Below, piece after piece: positions 9,019 through 16,991 of a DNA stretch of 64,000 nucleotides. Where the stretch lies: contig JALZUQ010000046.1 in the NCBI GenBank assembly GCA_023301465.1, positions 1-64,000 of the forward strand. Direction: 5' to 3'. The DNA is from Oligoflexales bacterium (GTDB lineage Bacteria; Bdellovibrionota_B; Oligoflexia; Oligoflexales; JALZUQ01). Every line of letters begins with the position of its first letter. The stretch's first letter is position 1. Under the pieces are notes generated by a model. It saw only the letters and a program-made list of their open reading frames with translations. It made no database searches and was not told where the DNA came from. Position numbers and translations under genes: made by a program.

Positions 9019-11100
9019 TTATATGACGTCATCAAAATTATTTTCTTCATTTACTGGTTGAGTTTGTTCTAGGTCCTCAGTCATTTTTAGTCTGGTTGTT
9101 TCATTCACAAGTGTTTCTTGATCTTTCTTGTGTCTGTTTAAATCATGCTGGATGTTTGGTTCTATTAAAAATAATTCATCGCTGTTTTTTAGGTTTTTCA
9201 TGATGTTTGTGATTTCTTCACGAATAACTTTGCTTTGAATGGAAAGGCTTTTGCCTTTTTTCTGCGAAGCTTTTTTGTACTCATGTTCGATCATTGCTTT
9301 ACGGTTACTAGTCATGAATGAGCTGATTTTTTCAAATAGCTCGGGTGCTTCTTGAATCCATAATGCAACTTGGATGTTTGAAAGTTCACTGTATATTCTC
9401 TCAATGCTTTCATTTTCAAGCCTTAGGCAGTCACTAAATATAACCACATGTCTTTGAAGTTTATGGCCTAGTTTTGGGTTTTCAGTTGCAATGTAATCCA
9501 TCATTTTTTCAACAGATGGCTGTTTTAGTTCATCTATTATTTTGAGGTAATGTCTTAGTTGCGTTTCGTTTGCTTCGTTTTCTTTATTTGAAATAAAATT
9601 TTCATAGGATGCGAGTATATTAGTATCTAAATCTGAGTGAAGTAACGACATATCTTGTTGGGTATCTTTGTTTGAAAAGTTAAAATCTTCTGAGTTCATT
9701 AGCTCTTCCAAGAGTAATGCTGCTCTTTGAGGTGCTAGGTAACTTAAAATGCGTTCTGTATAATGAGCTGGGGATTTCTTGCAAAATTCTTCCAGGTTTT
9801 TTTGATTAGATTTTAGTAGATTTTTTCTTAATAAAGGATCCTTTTGATTATTGTAGGCATCTAAAGTTGCTATAGTGATATAAGATATGACTTCCTCTAG
9901 AGCTTCAACGGCTAAAATATTTTTGTGAGGGTTGTTAGAATCAAGAATAGTGGTTATTTTAAATTGAATATCCTCTGAAAACTGGTGATAGTATTCAGAG
10001 GTTTTTTCAATTTGAAAGCTTTCAAGTATAAGAACAGCTTTGAATTGTTGTTTTTTCTCGTTTGAGTAAAGTCCTCCGACGATATACTCAAGAAGATGAA
10101 CATCATTTTCTTTTGTAAGAGTTTCTATTTTTTGAACCAGATTATTTTTGTGTTTTAAAAGAGAGTCTAGGTTTGCATGTGTTTTTAATTGTCTGCTTTC
10201 TTTGGATTCTTTTTTTGTTGGGTTAATATTACTGCCTGACTTCAAAACCTTTTTTGGAGAGTCGTTTTGTTTTTGTTCAAATATACTTTGCATCATCTTC
10301 GTGAAATTTCTGACTAAGTCGCTTATTTTTGAAAGAACAAACCAACAAACAACCAATGCAATTATCAATGATAAAAGCCATGCTGTGATTTTTAATATTT
10401 CAATAAAGTTTACTTTTAAAAAAGATCCCCAAGAATCAAATTTCCCTGATTTAATGGTTTGTAATTCTTGCTCAGTTTTGGTTAGCTGTTGTTGTAGTTT
10501 TGTGTTTTCTTCCTTTGACTTTTTTTGAATCTCGTTCTTTGCGTCTATATTGTTCTCTAGTCTAGAAATTTGACTGTTTTTCGTAATAAGCTGTTGTTCT
10601 AGTTGTAGAATTTTATTTTGTTCTTTTTGGTTATTGTTTTTTTTGACTTTTTCTTTAATTCGTATCTGAGCAATTTCCTCTTTGAGATTTATTTTGTTTT
10701 TTGGGATGTAGTCGAGTTCTTGAAAGAGGAGCTTTTTGATGTTTTGTCTTTGTTTGCTGCCAATTGATTTATCAAAGGTTACTAAAACACTGATCATCTT
10801 AATGTATCGTTGGATAGATGAACGCGTTATCTTATTTGTATTCTCTCTGTTGGTTTGACCAGGAAAGTAAGGCACACTTTTTTCTGATTGAAGGGATTTA
10901 GAAGAAACTTTAATACTAAAGTAGTAGTAACCTGCCGGCAAAGCACTTTCTAGGCTCTTTTTAATGTCGCTTGAGAGAATATCCTTAATCTTTAATCTGG
11001 TTTCTATTTGTTTTGATTTTTGTGCTTGTAGTTGAAAAGGAAGTATTAAACTGCCAAAACAAAGATATACCATAAGATTAAATTTAATTAGATTTTTCAT
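9019..11100 (-). CDS. FliF-like/FliG-like fusion protein, candidate rotor of a non-flagellar motor
   Basis: First gene of the operon, 693 residues. Order: signal peptide (1-26, ending LQA); periplasmic region resembling the FliF ring-building domain before its last helix (about 35-140, 'LPAGYYYFSIKV', 'SIQRYIKMISVLVTFD', then a helix and 'IPKNKINL'); coiled coil (about 158-217); one transmembrane helix (about 233-257); cytoplasmic region resembling all three FliG parts. FliG_N-like is about 330-386. FliG_M-like starts near 440 (SPAHYTERILSYLAPQRAA, aligning with EHPQ-type sequence). FliG_C-like is about 530-645 ('IFSDCLRLENESIERIYSEL', 'SSFMTSNRKAMIEHE', 'IMKNLKNSDELFL'). Both likenesses are by eye. 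Co-operonic MotA/MotB support a rotor role. Confidence 0.8.
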   Translation of the reverse strand: MKNLIKFNLMVYLCFGSLILPFQLQAQKSKQIETRLKIKDILSSDIKKSLESALPAGYYYFSIKVSSKSLQSEKSVPYFPGQTNRENTNKITRSSIQRYIKMISVLVTFDKSIGSKQRQNIKKLLFQELDYIPKNKINLKEEIAQIRIKEKVKKNNNQKEQNKILQLEQQLITKNSQISRLENNIDAKNEIQKKSKEENTKLQQQLTKTEQELQTIKSGKFDSWGSFLKVNFIEILKITAWLLSLIIALVVCWFVLSKISDLVRNFTKMMQSIFEQKQNDSPKKVLKSGSNINPTKKESKESRQLKTHANLDSLLKHKNNLVQKIETLTKENDVHLLEYIVGGLYSNEKKQQFKAVLILESFQIEKTSEYYHQFSEDIQFKITTILDSNNPHKNILAVEALEEVISYITIATLDAYNNQKDPLLRKNLLKSNQKNLEEFCKKSPAHYTERILSYLAPQRAALLLEELMNSEDFNFSNKDTQQDMSLLHSDLDTNILASYENFISNKENEANETQLRHYLKIIDELKQPSVEKMMDYIATENPKLGHKLQRHVVIFSDCLRLENESIERIYSELSNIQVALWIQEAPELFEKISSFMTSNRKAMIEHEYKKASQKKGKSLSIQSKVIREEITNIMKNLKNSDELFLIEPNIQHDLNRHKKDQETLVNETTRLKMTEDLEQTQPVNEENNFDDVI

Positions 11101-11249
11101 GTATCTACTTTATTTCATAATTCATTTATCTTATCTGGTCGGGATTTTTCTTAGCTTCTTTAAAAAACCAACTATAAAAAAAAGAAAGAGTTGGGGGTTT
11201 AGTTAAAATTTAAAGAGGGTTACGGTTAATGTGTCTTGTTATTTATTGT

Positions 11250-11278
11250 TTGAATAAAACATATGATCAGAGTAAAAT
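11250..11278 (+). promoter_or_regulatory. candidate sigma70-type promoter for the lipoprotein/outer-membrane operon
   Basis: TTGAAT (11250-11255), a 17-nt spacer and TAAAAT (11273-11278) lie 46 bp before the lipoprotein start, inside the 224-bp divergent gap with the rotor-like gene. In AT-rich DNA such matches arise by chance. A second -10-like TATAAT overlaps at 11278-11283. Confidence 0.35.
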
Positions 11279-11324
11279 ATAATATAATCATTTAGTTACT
11301 TGTTTGGTGAAGGGTTTACGTTTT

Positions 11325-11969
11325 ATGAAGAAAACATCTCTGTTTTTAGTGAATTTAATTTTATTTCAAGTGCTTTTGTTAAGTGGCTGCAAAAAACGAA
11401 CAGTAGCAGTAAAAACTAATGTTAATTCAACTATTAATATTGTTGATTTTAAACGCCCTAACAGCAAAGGCAAGGTATACGGAAAAACACCAAAAAAAAT
11501 ATCCATGTCTAAACTTAAAGGGAAGTTCATTCGTTTAAGTAGTAAAGGGTATGAGCCACAAAATTGGGTGTTTACTGACCTTATTTCTAGAAAGATTGAT
11601 CTTTCTACAAAACTAGAGAAAGTTGTTGTAGATGAGAACTTAAAAAATAAAGACAAAAAAGAAGAGCCGAATAATATACAAGAAGAAAAACAGAGGAAAG
11701 CACAAGAGGTAAAATCTAATAACCGCTTGGCAAGAATGATCATGAGAAGCTATGTGTCTTTTACGAATAAAAAGTACAGAGATTCATTTGAGCTAGCAAA
11801 TCAATTGGCGTCACTTTTCCCTAATCTTGCAGCTCCATTAATTATTAAAGGTTTGATTTTTTTAGAACAAAACAAGAAAAAAGCAGCACGTATTTCATTT
11901 CTAAAAGCAAAAAACCTAGACCCAGAAGATAAAGATATCGACAAACTCATCGGATATGCAAAGCCATGA
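11325..11969 (+). CDS. PEGA-domain/TPR lipoprotein
   Basis: Lipoprotein of 214 residues. ATG at 11325 is preceded by AAGGG at a good distance; a TTG at 11304 would only add seven residues. The leader ends in a clear lipobox (LLSGC, Cys22). Residues about 25-95 look like a PEGA domain ('GKVYGKTPKKISMSKLKGK', 'RLSSKGYEP'). A charged linker (about 100-130) and one or two TPR-like helical hairpins to the C-terminus follow ('YRDSFELANQLASLFPNLAAP', 'ARISFLKAKNLDPEDKDI'). It is divergent from the Mot/FliG-like operon and overlaps the next gene by 4 bp. An outer-membrane scaffold role for the motor is inference. Confidence 0.8.
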   Translation: MKKTSLFLVNLILFQVLLLSGCKKRTVAVKTNVNSTINIVDFKRPNSKGKVYGKTPKKISMSKLKGKFIRLSSKGYEPQNWVFTDLISRKIDLSTKLEKVVVDENLKNKDKKEEPNNIQEEKQRKAQEVKSNNRLARMIMRSYVSFTNKKYRDSFELANQLASLFPNLAAPLIIKGLIFLEQNKKKAARISFLKAKNLDPEDKDIDKLIGYAKP

Positions 11970-12586
11970 AAAACTATATTTTCTTAAGTGTATTGTTTAT
12001 ATCTACGTTTTTTGCGTACTCCAGAGGAGAGGCGAAAATGTTAGATTACAGACTTCTCGTTGGTGGAACTTATGGTTCGCTGGATGTGCAGCCTAGTCAG
12101 GACTTTCCGTTTCAACGTCAATTTGAATATCAATCGATTGCCTTTGTTCCTGGCCTTGTTTTTCAACCACATTTTGACTTTTTTTATTTATTAGATATAC
12201 CAATTCAATTTGATTATACTAATAATCAGGTCATTAATATTGGTGGTAGTATCGGTGTTGGTTATCACCTTTTAGGTGGAATTAAAGAATATCAGACTGG
12301 TTCTGAAGACTTGTCTTTAACTTTTACGAATGAGTACAGTCTTTCCGGGGTTGTTAAGATGAGTTACTTATTTTTTGATGCTGGTACAAGTGAAACCTTG
12401 AGTCAGCTATCAAGTGTTAAAAGCTCTGTTTTGACTTTAGATGTTGGTCTCCTATATAGGCATGATATTGTCGACCAATGGAGCACGGGTGTTGAATTAA
12501 ACGCATCGGTTTTGTCTTTTGCAGTTGATAACGAAACTAAAGTTAGTGTATTTCAATTTATATTTGGTGGATTTGTCAGATTTTAA
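11966..12586 (+). CDS. small outer-membrane beta-barrel protein
   Basis: Exported protein of 206 residues. A signal peptide of about 22 residues is followed by alternating hydrophobic/polar beta strands throughout ('YRLLVGGTYGSLDV', 'INIGGSIGVGYHLLGGI', 'LTLDVGLLYRHDI'). It ends in a terminal phenylalanine within an aromatic strand (FIFGGFVRF), the usual Bam recognition end. It is coupled to the lipoprotein gene by an ATGA overlap and to the next gene by overlap. No specific family recognised. Confidence 0.75.
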   Translation: MKNYIFLSVLFISTFFAYSRGEAKMLDYRLLVGGTYGSLDVQPSQDFPFQRQFEYQSIAFVPGLVFQPHFDFFYLLDIPIQFDYTNNQVINIGGSIGVGYHLLGGIKEYQTGSEDLSLTFTNEYSLSGVVKMSYLFFDAGTSETLSQLSSVKSSVLTLDVGLLYRHDIVDQWSTGVELNASVLSFAVDNETKVSVFQFIFGGFVRF

Positions 12587-14094
12587 AGTATTTTTTTATA
12601 TTTTTGTTGCTTTTTTCTTTAGAAGCTTTTGGAGCAAAAGTTAGTTACCTTTCTAAAGATCATGCTTTCATGGTTTTAGATCAAGGTCTTCAAAATGGTC
12701 TTCAAGATGATCAAGTTGTTTGTTTGTATCGTAACAAAAAGCTTCTTGTTTGTGGTGTCGTAGGTTTTATTTCAGATAATGAATCTACAATATTATTAGA
12801 AAGTCTTTCATCCCAAAAAAAATCACTTATAAAGTTAAAGATGAAGGTTGAGTTAGGGGAAATACCACCAAAATATCGTTATAAGACTAATATTGATGTG
12901 TCGGGTAAGACTTCTGTTGAAATTCAGAAAAAAAAATCAGCGGCTAGAATTGTTTCTATTGATCAAGACCAACGCTTAGTTACTTTTCGCTTTAATGGAT
13001 CCACATTTAAAAAAGATGATCGTGTGTGTGTATATAGGCAGTCATCATATAAAAATCTTGCCTGCTATATTGTTTCTAAAGTTAGTAGAAAGTTTGGTTT
13101 TATTCGAAGTCGAGGCAGTAGGTTCAAAACACTACAGGTAGGTGATCTCGTAAAGCAAAAAGATAAAAAAACCAACGATGACTCATTGAATAAAAAACCT
13201 GAATTGATTGAAGGCAAGAAGCTAGTGCCGCTTACTAAACCTATTAAAGACGAAAACATTAAATTGGGATTAGGGTTAGACCCAAATCAACAAGGGCTTC
13301 TTATTGATAAATCAAGAAAAAAACGACGTACTAAAAAATCTCAAAAAAACAAAAACACAAAATGGAATAGCCCAAAAAGGTATGCAGTAGGTGGCGGGTT
13401 TGTTTATCCATTTATTGCAAGGTTGCAAGCAAGCCATGCTGGTTTTATTCGTATCCTTTCTGAGGAATCTCCCAGATCAAGGCAGTGGGAAGCTCTAGAG
13501 GACTTGCAGCCATCTTTTGGTTTTCAATTAGCTTTTGAGGTTTTTGACCTATTTGTGAAGCGAACTGTTTTGGATATAGGTGGCTGGTATTCTTTGGTCA
13601 CTCCTTTGGATAGTAATGGTCCATTGGATGATCTAGATTTAACAAGAATGTATTTTTCTCAAAGTGAATATAAAGAAATGGGTTTTTGGGTCGACTTTAA
13701 ATATAAAGTTCTAGACTTGAGGAAATCTAAGTTTCATGTGGATGCTGGTTTAGGTTTGGATTACTCATTACATTTTATTGATTATAACGCATATTGGGTT
13801 CAAGGTGATAACCCGGAGCGTACTTTACTAGCTAATGTAGAAAATTTAAAAGGAGTTCTAGGTCTTCGTTTGCCTATAGGTTTCTATTTTAACTTTAGAG
13901 ACTTCACTTTTGGGTTGACAACAGTTTTAGGGGTTCCGGTTGCAATTATTGATCATGGATCAAAAGATTTTTCTGTACCGCCGTTTTCATTTTCTTATGA
14001 TGGAGATGCATTGTTAGACCTAAAAGAAGCGTCTTCTATTGATAAAAGTTCGTTTTCGTTTGATCTGGGTTTCAGTGTGAAATATAAAATATAA
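12580..14094 (+). CDS. exported two-repeat plus beta-barrel protein, probable ATT start
   Basis: Predicted 504 residues from ATT at 12580, overlapping the preceding stop by 7 bp. The TTG at 12604 would leave only a stub of the signal peptide. From ATT the leader is complete (LKYFFIFLLLFSLEAFGA, then KVS), and GGTGG lies 9 nt upstream. The mature part opens with two related modules: 'DDQVVCLYRNKKLLVCGVVGFI' and 'DDRVCVYRQSSYKNLACYIV', each with two cysteines. A lysine-rich linker (about 200-265) and a C-terminal barrel of about 235 residues with many aromatic beta strands follow. Likely an outer-membrane protein with a periplasmic foot. Family unknown. Confidence 0.75.
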   Translation: MLKYFFIFLLLFSLEAFGAKVSYLSKDHAFMVLDQGLQNGLQDDQVVCLYRNKKLLVCGVVGFISDNESTILLESLSSQKKSLIKLKMKVELGEIPPKYRYKTNIDVSGKTSVEIQKKKSAARIVSIDQDQRLVTFRFNGSTFKKDDRVCVYRQSSYKNLACYIVSKVSRKFGFIRSRGSRFKTLQVGDLVKQKDKKTNDDSLNKKPELIEGKKLVPLTKPIKDENIKLGLGLDPNQQGLLIDKSRKKRRTKKSQKNKNTKWNSPKRYAVGGGFVYPFIARLQASHAGFIRILSEESPRSRQWEALEDLQPSFGFQLAFEVFDLFVKRTVLDIGGWYSLVTPLDSNGPLDDLDLTRMYFSQSEYKEMGFWVDFKYKVLDLRKSKFHVDAGLGLDYSLHFIDYNAYWVQGDNPERTLLANVENLKGVLGLRLPIGFYFNFRDFTFGLTTVLGVPVAIIDHGSKDFSVPPFSFSYDGDALLDLKEASSIDKSSFSFDLGFSVKYKI

Positions 14095-14108
14095 ACCTCT
14101 CTGAGAGG

Positions 14109-14137
14109 TGTCACCCTACATGATTATGAGGGTGACA
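14109..14137. terminator. hairpin between convergent genes
   Basis: A perfect 9-bp stem (TGTCACCCT, 11-nt loop, AGGGTGACA) lies between the outer-membrane operon and the convergent lipoprotein gene. A smaller inverted repeat (CCTCTCTGAGAGG) precedes it. No strong T-run follows on either strand, so termination efficiency is uncertain. Confidence 0.5.
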
Positions 14138-14151
14138 TGTGATTTGTGCTT

Positions 14152-14919
14152 CTAATACTTAATCAACTGAATGTTTTCATTCTTGGTTTTTACTGGAAGC
14201 ATGATTTTTACAGGCACTTTGTTTTGTGCGAAACAACGCACGCCCTTAGATTTTATATTTCCAATATTTAAAGCAGAAACATAAAGCTTCACTTTATTTT
14301 CTTCAATTTCGTAGCTATAGCTTGCAAATGCGTCATCTAAACAACCGGAAGTACCAATGTGTAGCGTGACAGAAGACACAAAGCAAGAAGGGTGGTCATT
14401 GCAGTCTTTTGTGTCAACTGAAGTAAGATTGATGTCTTTTGTCTTAAATATTTTAGTGGTTCTCATTTGAATAGACTTATGAGCTGCTTTATTAAATACA
14501 ATCTTCAATTCATCTTTTGAATATTCTCCCGGAATATCAATCATGCGAACGGTTTCAGTGTTTGTTATACAATTACTAAGAACTGCAAGCTTAGAAATGC
14601 TTTCAAACACTGAAATATAAATGGTTGACTGCTCTTTGCCTTTTACAATGTGGTGGCTTATTGGTTGTAGGTCGTGGTGGCAATATAGGTCAAACTTCAT
14701 GGAGATACGAGTAAACTTCATCTCAGGTATATCAGCCAAGTTTTTCGTGATGTTGGTGATTTCAGTGCTTATTGGGGCGATAGGTGAAATAGACATTGGG
14801 CTACTGTCAAATGCTGGGATTTCGTCAAAACTACTTGATGTGGAATAGTTTTCTGAAAAATCACCACAGCTAATAGTGAATATGCTGATAAATAGTAATG
14901 TTAAAATTGATGGTTTCAA
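14152..14919 (-). CDS. lipoprotein of unknown function
   Basis: Predicted lipoprotein of 255 residues: signal peptide with lipobox FTISC (Cys18), a Ser/Pro/Ile-rich linker to about residue 60, then a mixed beta-rich domain with a few cysteines ('LYCHHDLQPI', 'DCNDHPSCFVSSV', 'TSGCLDDAFASYSY', 'GVRCFAQNKVPV'). These probably form disulfides in the periplasm or outside. The gene converges on the outer-membrane operon and has its own upstream region of about 200 bp. I do not recognise the family. Confidence 0.7.
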   Translation of the reverse strand: MKPSILTLLFISIFTISCGDFSENYSTSSSFDEIPAFDSSPMSISPIAPISTEITNITKNLADIPEMKFTRISMKFDLYCHHDLQPISHHIVKGKEQSTIYISVFESISKLAVLSNCITNTETVRMIDIPGEYSKDELKIVFNKAAHKSIQMRTTKIFKTKDINLTSVDTKDCNDHPSCFVSSVTLHIGTSGCLDDAFASYSYEIEENKVKLYVSALNIGNIKSKGVRCFAQNKVPVKIMLPVKTKNENIQLIKY

Positions 14920-15131
14920 AATGTATCCTCCAAAAGGTTAAGTCTTATCTGAGTGAATAATAGTGCCATTTCAAGTATTTATAAAATTACTTATTTTGAT
15001 GAATAGTCATTAGTATGTATTATGTTGTTTCAGGATGTGTGTAAGTCGTTTTAACTACTAGGAGTTTTAGATTTAGGTTAAGAAGCATTCTAGATATTCC
15101 GAAAAAACAGGTGATTGTTATGGAGTTGTTG

Positions 15132-15617
15132 ATGAAAATTTTTCACTATTTCTTTTTAATTACCTTATTAACTATTGGTTCATCTGCTTTATCTAGAGAC
15201 TCTAGGCCTTCCCCGAAGGAAATAAAGCAAATGAAAAAGCATTTAGACCAACTTAAGAAACAAATGAAGAGAAATCAAGTTTTTGACGAGTATGCTGGTG
15301 AACAAAAAAGAGTTTTTTTAGGGGTGAGTTGTATTCGAGATGATGGCGTTTGTAGCGAGTTTCACGGCACTGAGAGTGTTAAGATAGCTGTGAAGCGTAT
15401 GATCTATCAAATAAAGAAAGACAATAAAAAATGCAAGATTACTACTAAGCCATGCACGAAGACAAATTCTTATAAGGTCTGTGAGCAAAGACCTCCAATA
15501 TCAATGTTTTCATTTAAGAATTATATCTATAAAGGTTTTGGCAAGGGCATGACGAACAAACAAAAACGATCAAAAATGTTTGATTTGTGTTGTACCGGGT
15601 ACGAATGCAAACAATAG
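15132..15617 (+). CDS. secreted basic cysteine-rich protein
   Basis: Small exported protein of 161 residues. In-frame starts exist at 15111 (GTG), 15120 and 15132. The last is chosen because GGAG precedes it by 6 nt and a clean signal peptide follows (MKIFHYFFLITLLTIGSSALS). The mature protein is strongly basic, begins with a helical Lys/Gln-rich stretch ('KEIKQMKKHLDQLKKQMKR'), and has eight cysteines including a CC pair near the end (LCCTGYEC), enough for four disulfides. It stands alone between two minus-strand genes. Function unknown; a toxin-like or matrix-binding role would be speculation. Confidence 0.65.
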   Translation: MKIFHYFFLITLLTIGSSALSRDSRPSPKEIKQMKKHLDQLKKQMKRNQVFDEYAGEQKRVFLGVSCIRDDGVCSEFHGTESVKIAVKRMIYQIKKDNKKCKITTKPCTKTNSYKVCEQRPPISMFSFKNYIYKGFGKGMTNKQKRSKMFDLCCTGYECKQ

Positions 15618-15640
15618 TCAGGGTTCATGTATTTTGATGA

Positions 15641-16852
15641 TTATATTTTCCATGGTTTAAGAGTACTTTTGGCATTATTAGCAATGTTTTTAAATTTACT
15701 AAGTTGTTTTGAAGGTAAAGGGTCTTTAGCTGGAAACCTTCTTCCTGTGGGGTTAACGTATTTACCGTTTTCGTAAAATGAGAAATGAAGGTGTGGTCCT
15801 GTAGCTAGACCAGAAGAACCAACGTAGCCAATCACTTGTCCTTGTCTTACTTTTGAGTCTTTACGAAGGCCTCTCGCAAAACCTCTTAAGTGTAGGTAAG
15901 CGGTTGCATATCGTCTGTTGTGCTTAATTTTAATAGTTCTACCACCTGAACCCATCCAGCCGATAGAAATAATAGTACCGTCCCCAACTGTTTTTACAGG
16001 TGTTCCAGATTTGGCAGCGTAATCGACTCCATTGTGGGCTCTGGTGTAGCCAAGTACTGGGTGAAATCTTTTGCGTTTAAAGCCAGATGAAATACGTTTG
16101 TAGTTAAGAGGGCTTTTAAGAAACATTCTTTTTAAACTGCGTCCACTACTATCAAAGTAACTACCGTACCGGCTATTGGGGTTCTTTTTAAAGTAGATAG
16201 CGTCATACTTGCGGCCAGAATTAATATATTCGGCGGCAGTAATAGGTCCGTACCCAATAAACTGATCGTCGGCATACTTTTCTGTGACTGAGAGACGCCA
16301 CTTATCTCCACTTTGAACTTGTTTTGCAAAATCAATTTGCCAAGCAAATATCTCAGAGAGATTACCAATTAGATTGGGATTCATTCCAGCTTTTTGTGCA
16401 GACTCCCAAAAACTAAGTGCAACGACGCCAGAGTAGGACTTTACTTTTTCTGTGATTGGAATATCTACAGATTTGAACTCCCAGTTTTTCGTGAGGTTCA
16501 TGTTTGCAATGACGGTTTTAGTTTTTGATGGCCGAATGACAATCTTAGTAACCTTTGATAAAGGCATCGCTCTAAACTCGCCCGTGATTTTTGTGCCGAT
16601 AGAAAGTCTTCTTAAATCAATAAAATCTGAAAAACCTCTATTGAGTTCGAAAATGCTATTTTCATCAAAAGCAAATTGTCTCAAAGTAGAAGCTAAAGTT
16701 TGATTTTTGGTTATTTTAGTATGACGTAAATAGTACCCAGATATGAGTTCTGTCGGTTCACTGAGTAAATGGGAGTATGCAGGTTCCCCCTGAAGCTTAG
16801 GCTGAATAGTTAAAAAGATAAGCAAACTAAAAGTTAAATACATATATCTCAA
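15641..16852 (-). CDS. periplasmic M23 endopeptidase, MepM-like
   Basis: Exported zinc endopeptidase of 403 residues, predicted to cut peptide cross-links in murein. A signal peptide of about 22 residues is followed by an OapA/LysM-like region (about 40-120) and a middle domain. The C-terminal LytM/M23 catalytic domain covers about 245-375. Zinc ligands are visible as H273 and D277 (HNGVD) and H356 (HLHF), with catalytic H354 and H321. The arrangement and length match MepM (YebA) of enterobacteria. All active-site residues are intact, so it should be an enzyme rather than an activator such as EnvC. It is divergent from glyS. Confidence 0.9.
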   Translation of the reverse strand: MRYMYLTFSLLIFLTIQPKLQGEPAYSHLLSEPTELISGYYLRHTKITKNQTLASTLRQFAFDENSIFELNRGFSDFIDLRRLSIGTKITGEFRAMPLSKVTKIVIRPSKTKTVIANMNLTKNWEFKSVDIPITEKVKSYSGVVALSFWESAQKAGMNPNLIGNLSEIFAWQIDFAKQVQSGDKWRLSVTEKYADDQFIGYGPITAAEYINSGRKYDAIYFKKNPNSRYGSYFDSSGRSLKRMFLKSPLNYKRISSGFKRKRFHPVLGYTRAHNGVDYAAKSGTPVKTVGDGTIISIGWMGSGGRTIKIKHNRRYATAYLHLRGFARGLRKDSKVRQGQVIGYVGSSGLATGPHLHFSFYENGKYVNPTGRRFPAKDPLPSKQLSKFKNIANNAKSTLKPWKI

Positions 16853-16900
16853 CGGGGTAATCTCCGTGTGGTCGTTTATTTAAGGGCATCTGTCTATTAT

Positions 16901-16955
16901 GGTATCATTCAAATCACGATTCTTCCACTCGGCAGACGTATTTGAATGTGATACC
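16901..16955 (+). promoter_or_regulatory. long hairpin in the glyS leader
   Basis: GGTATCATTCAAAT (16901-16914) pairs with 16940-16955 over 14 bp, apart from a 2-nt bulge (TG) in the right arm. TTTTC follows on the plus strand, as in an intrinsic terminator or attenuator. It lies 37 bp before glyS, in the gap with the divergent peptidase gene. It could be a leader attenuator or a long operator. No T-box features were recognised. Confidence 0.45.
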
Positions 16956-16991
16956 TTTTCAACGTTTAGAAATAGATGAATAGGTGGACTA

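Noticed and set aside
10148-10528. Plus-strand open frame inside the rotor-like gene
   Set aside because: Low-complexity Phe/Cys/Ser product from antisense AT-rich coding DNA with no ribosome site support.
5655-11100. Zorya-type phage defence (ZorA/ZorB are MotA/MotB relatives)
   Set aside because: MotA here is of ordinary length without the long ZorA tail, and no ZorC/ZorD helicase or nuclease genes are nearby; a FliG-like partner is present instead.
5655-11100. Ordinary flagellar gene cluster
   Set aside because: No other flagellar gene is in the window, and FliF and FliG are joined in one protein with a shortened periplasmic part. The rest of the genome was not available, so this is only rejected locally.
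11304-11324. Earlier TTG start for the PEGA lipoprotein
   Set aside because: ATG 11325 has AAGGG at good spacing and gives a normal lipoprotein leader.
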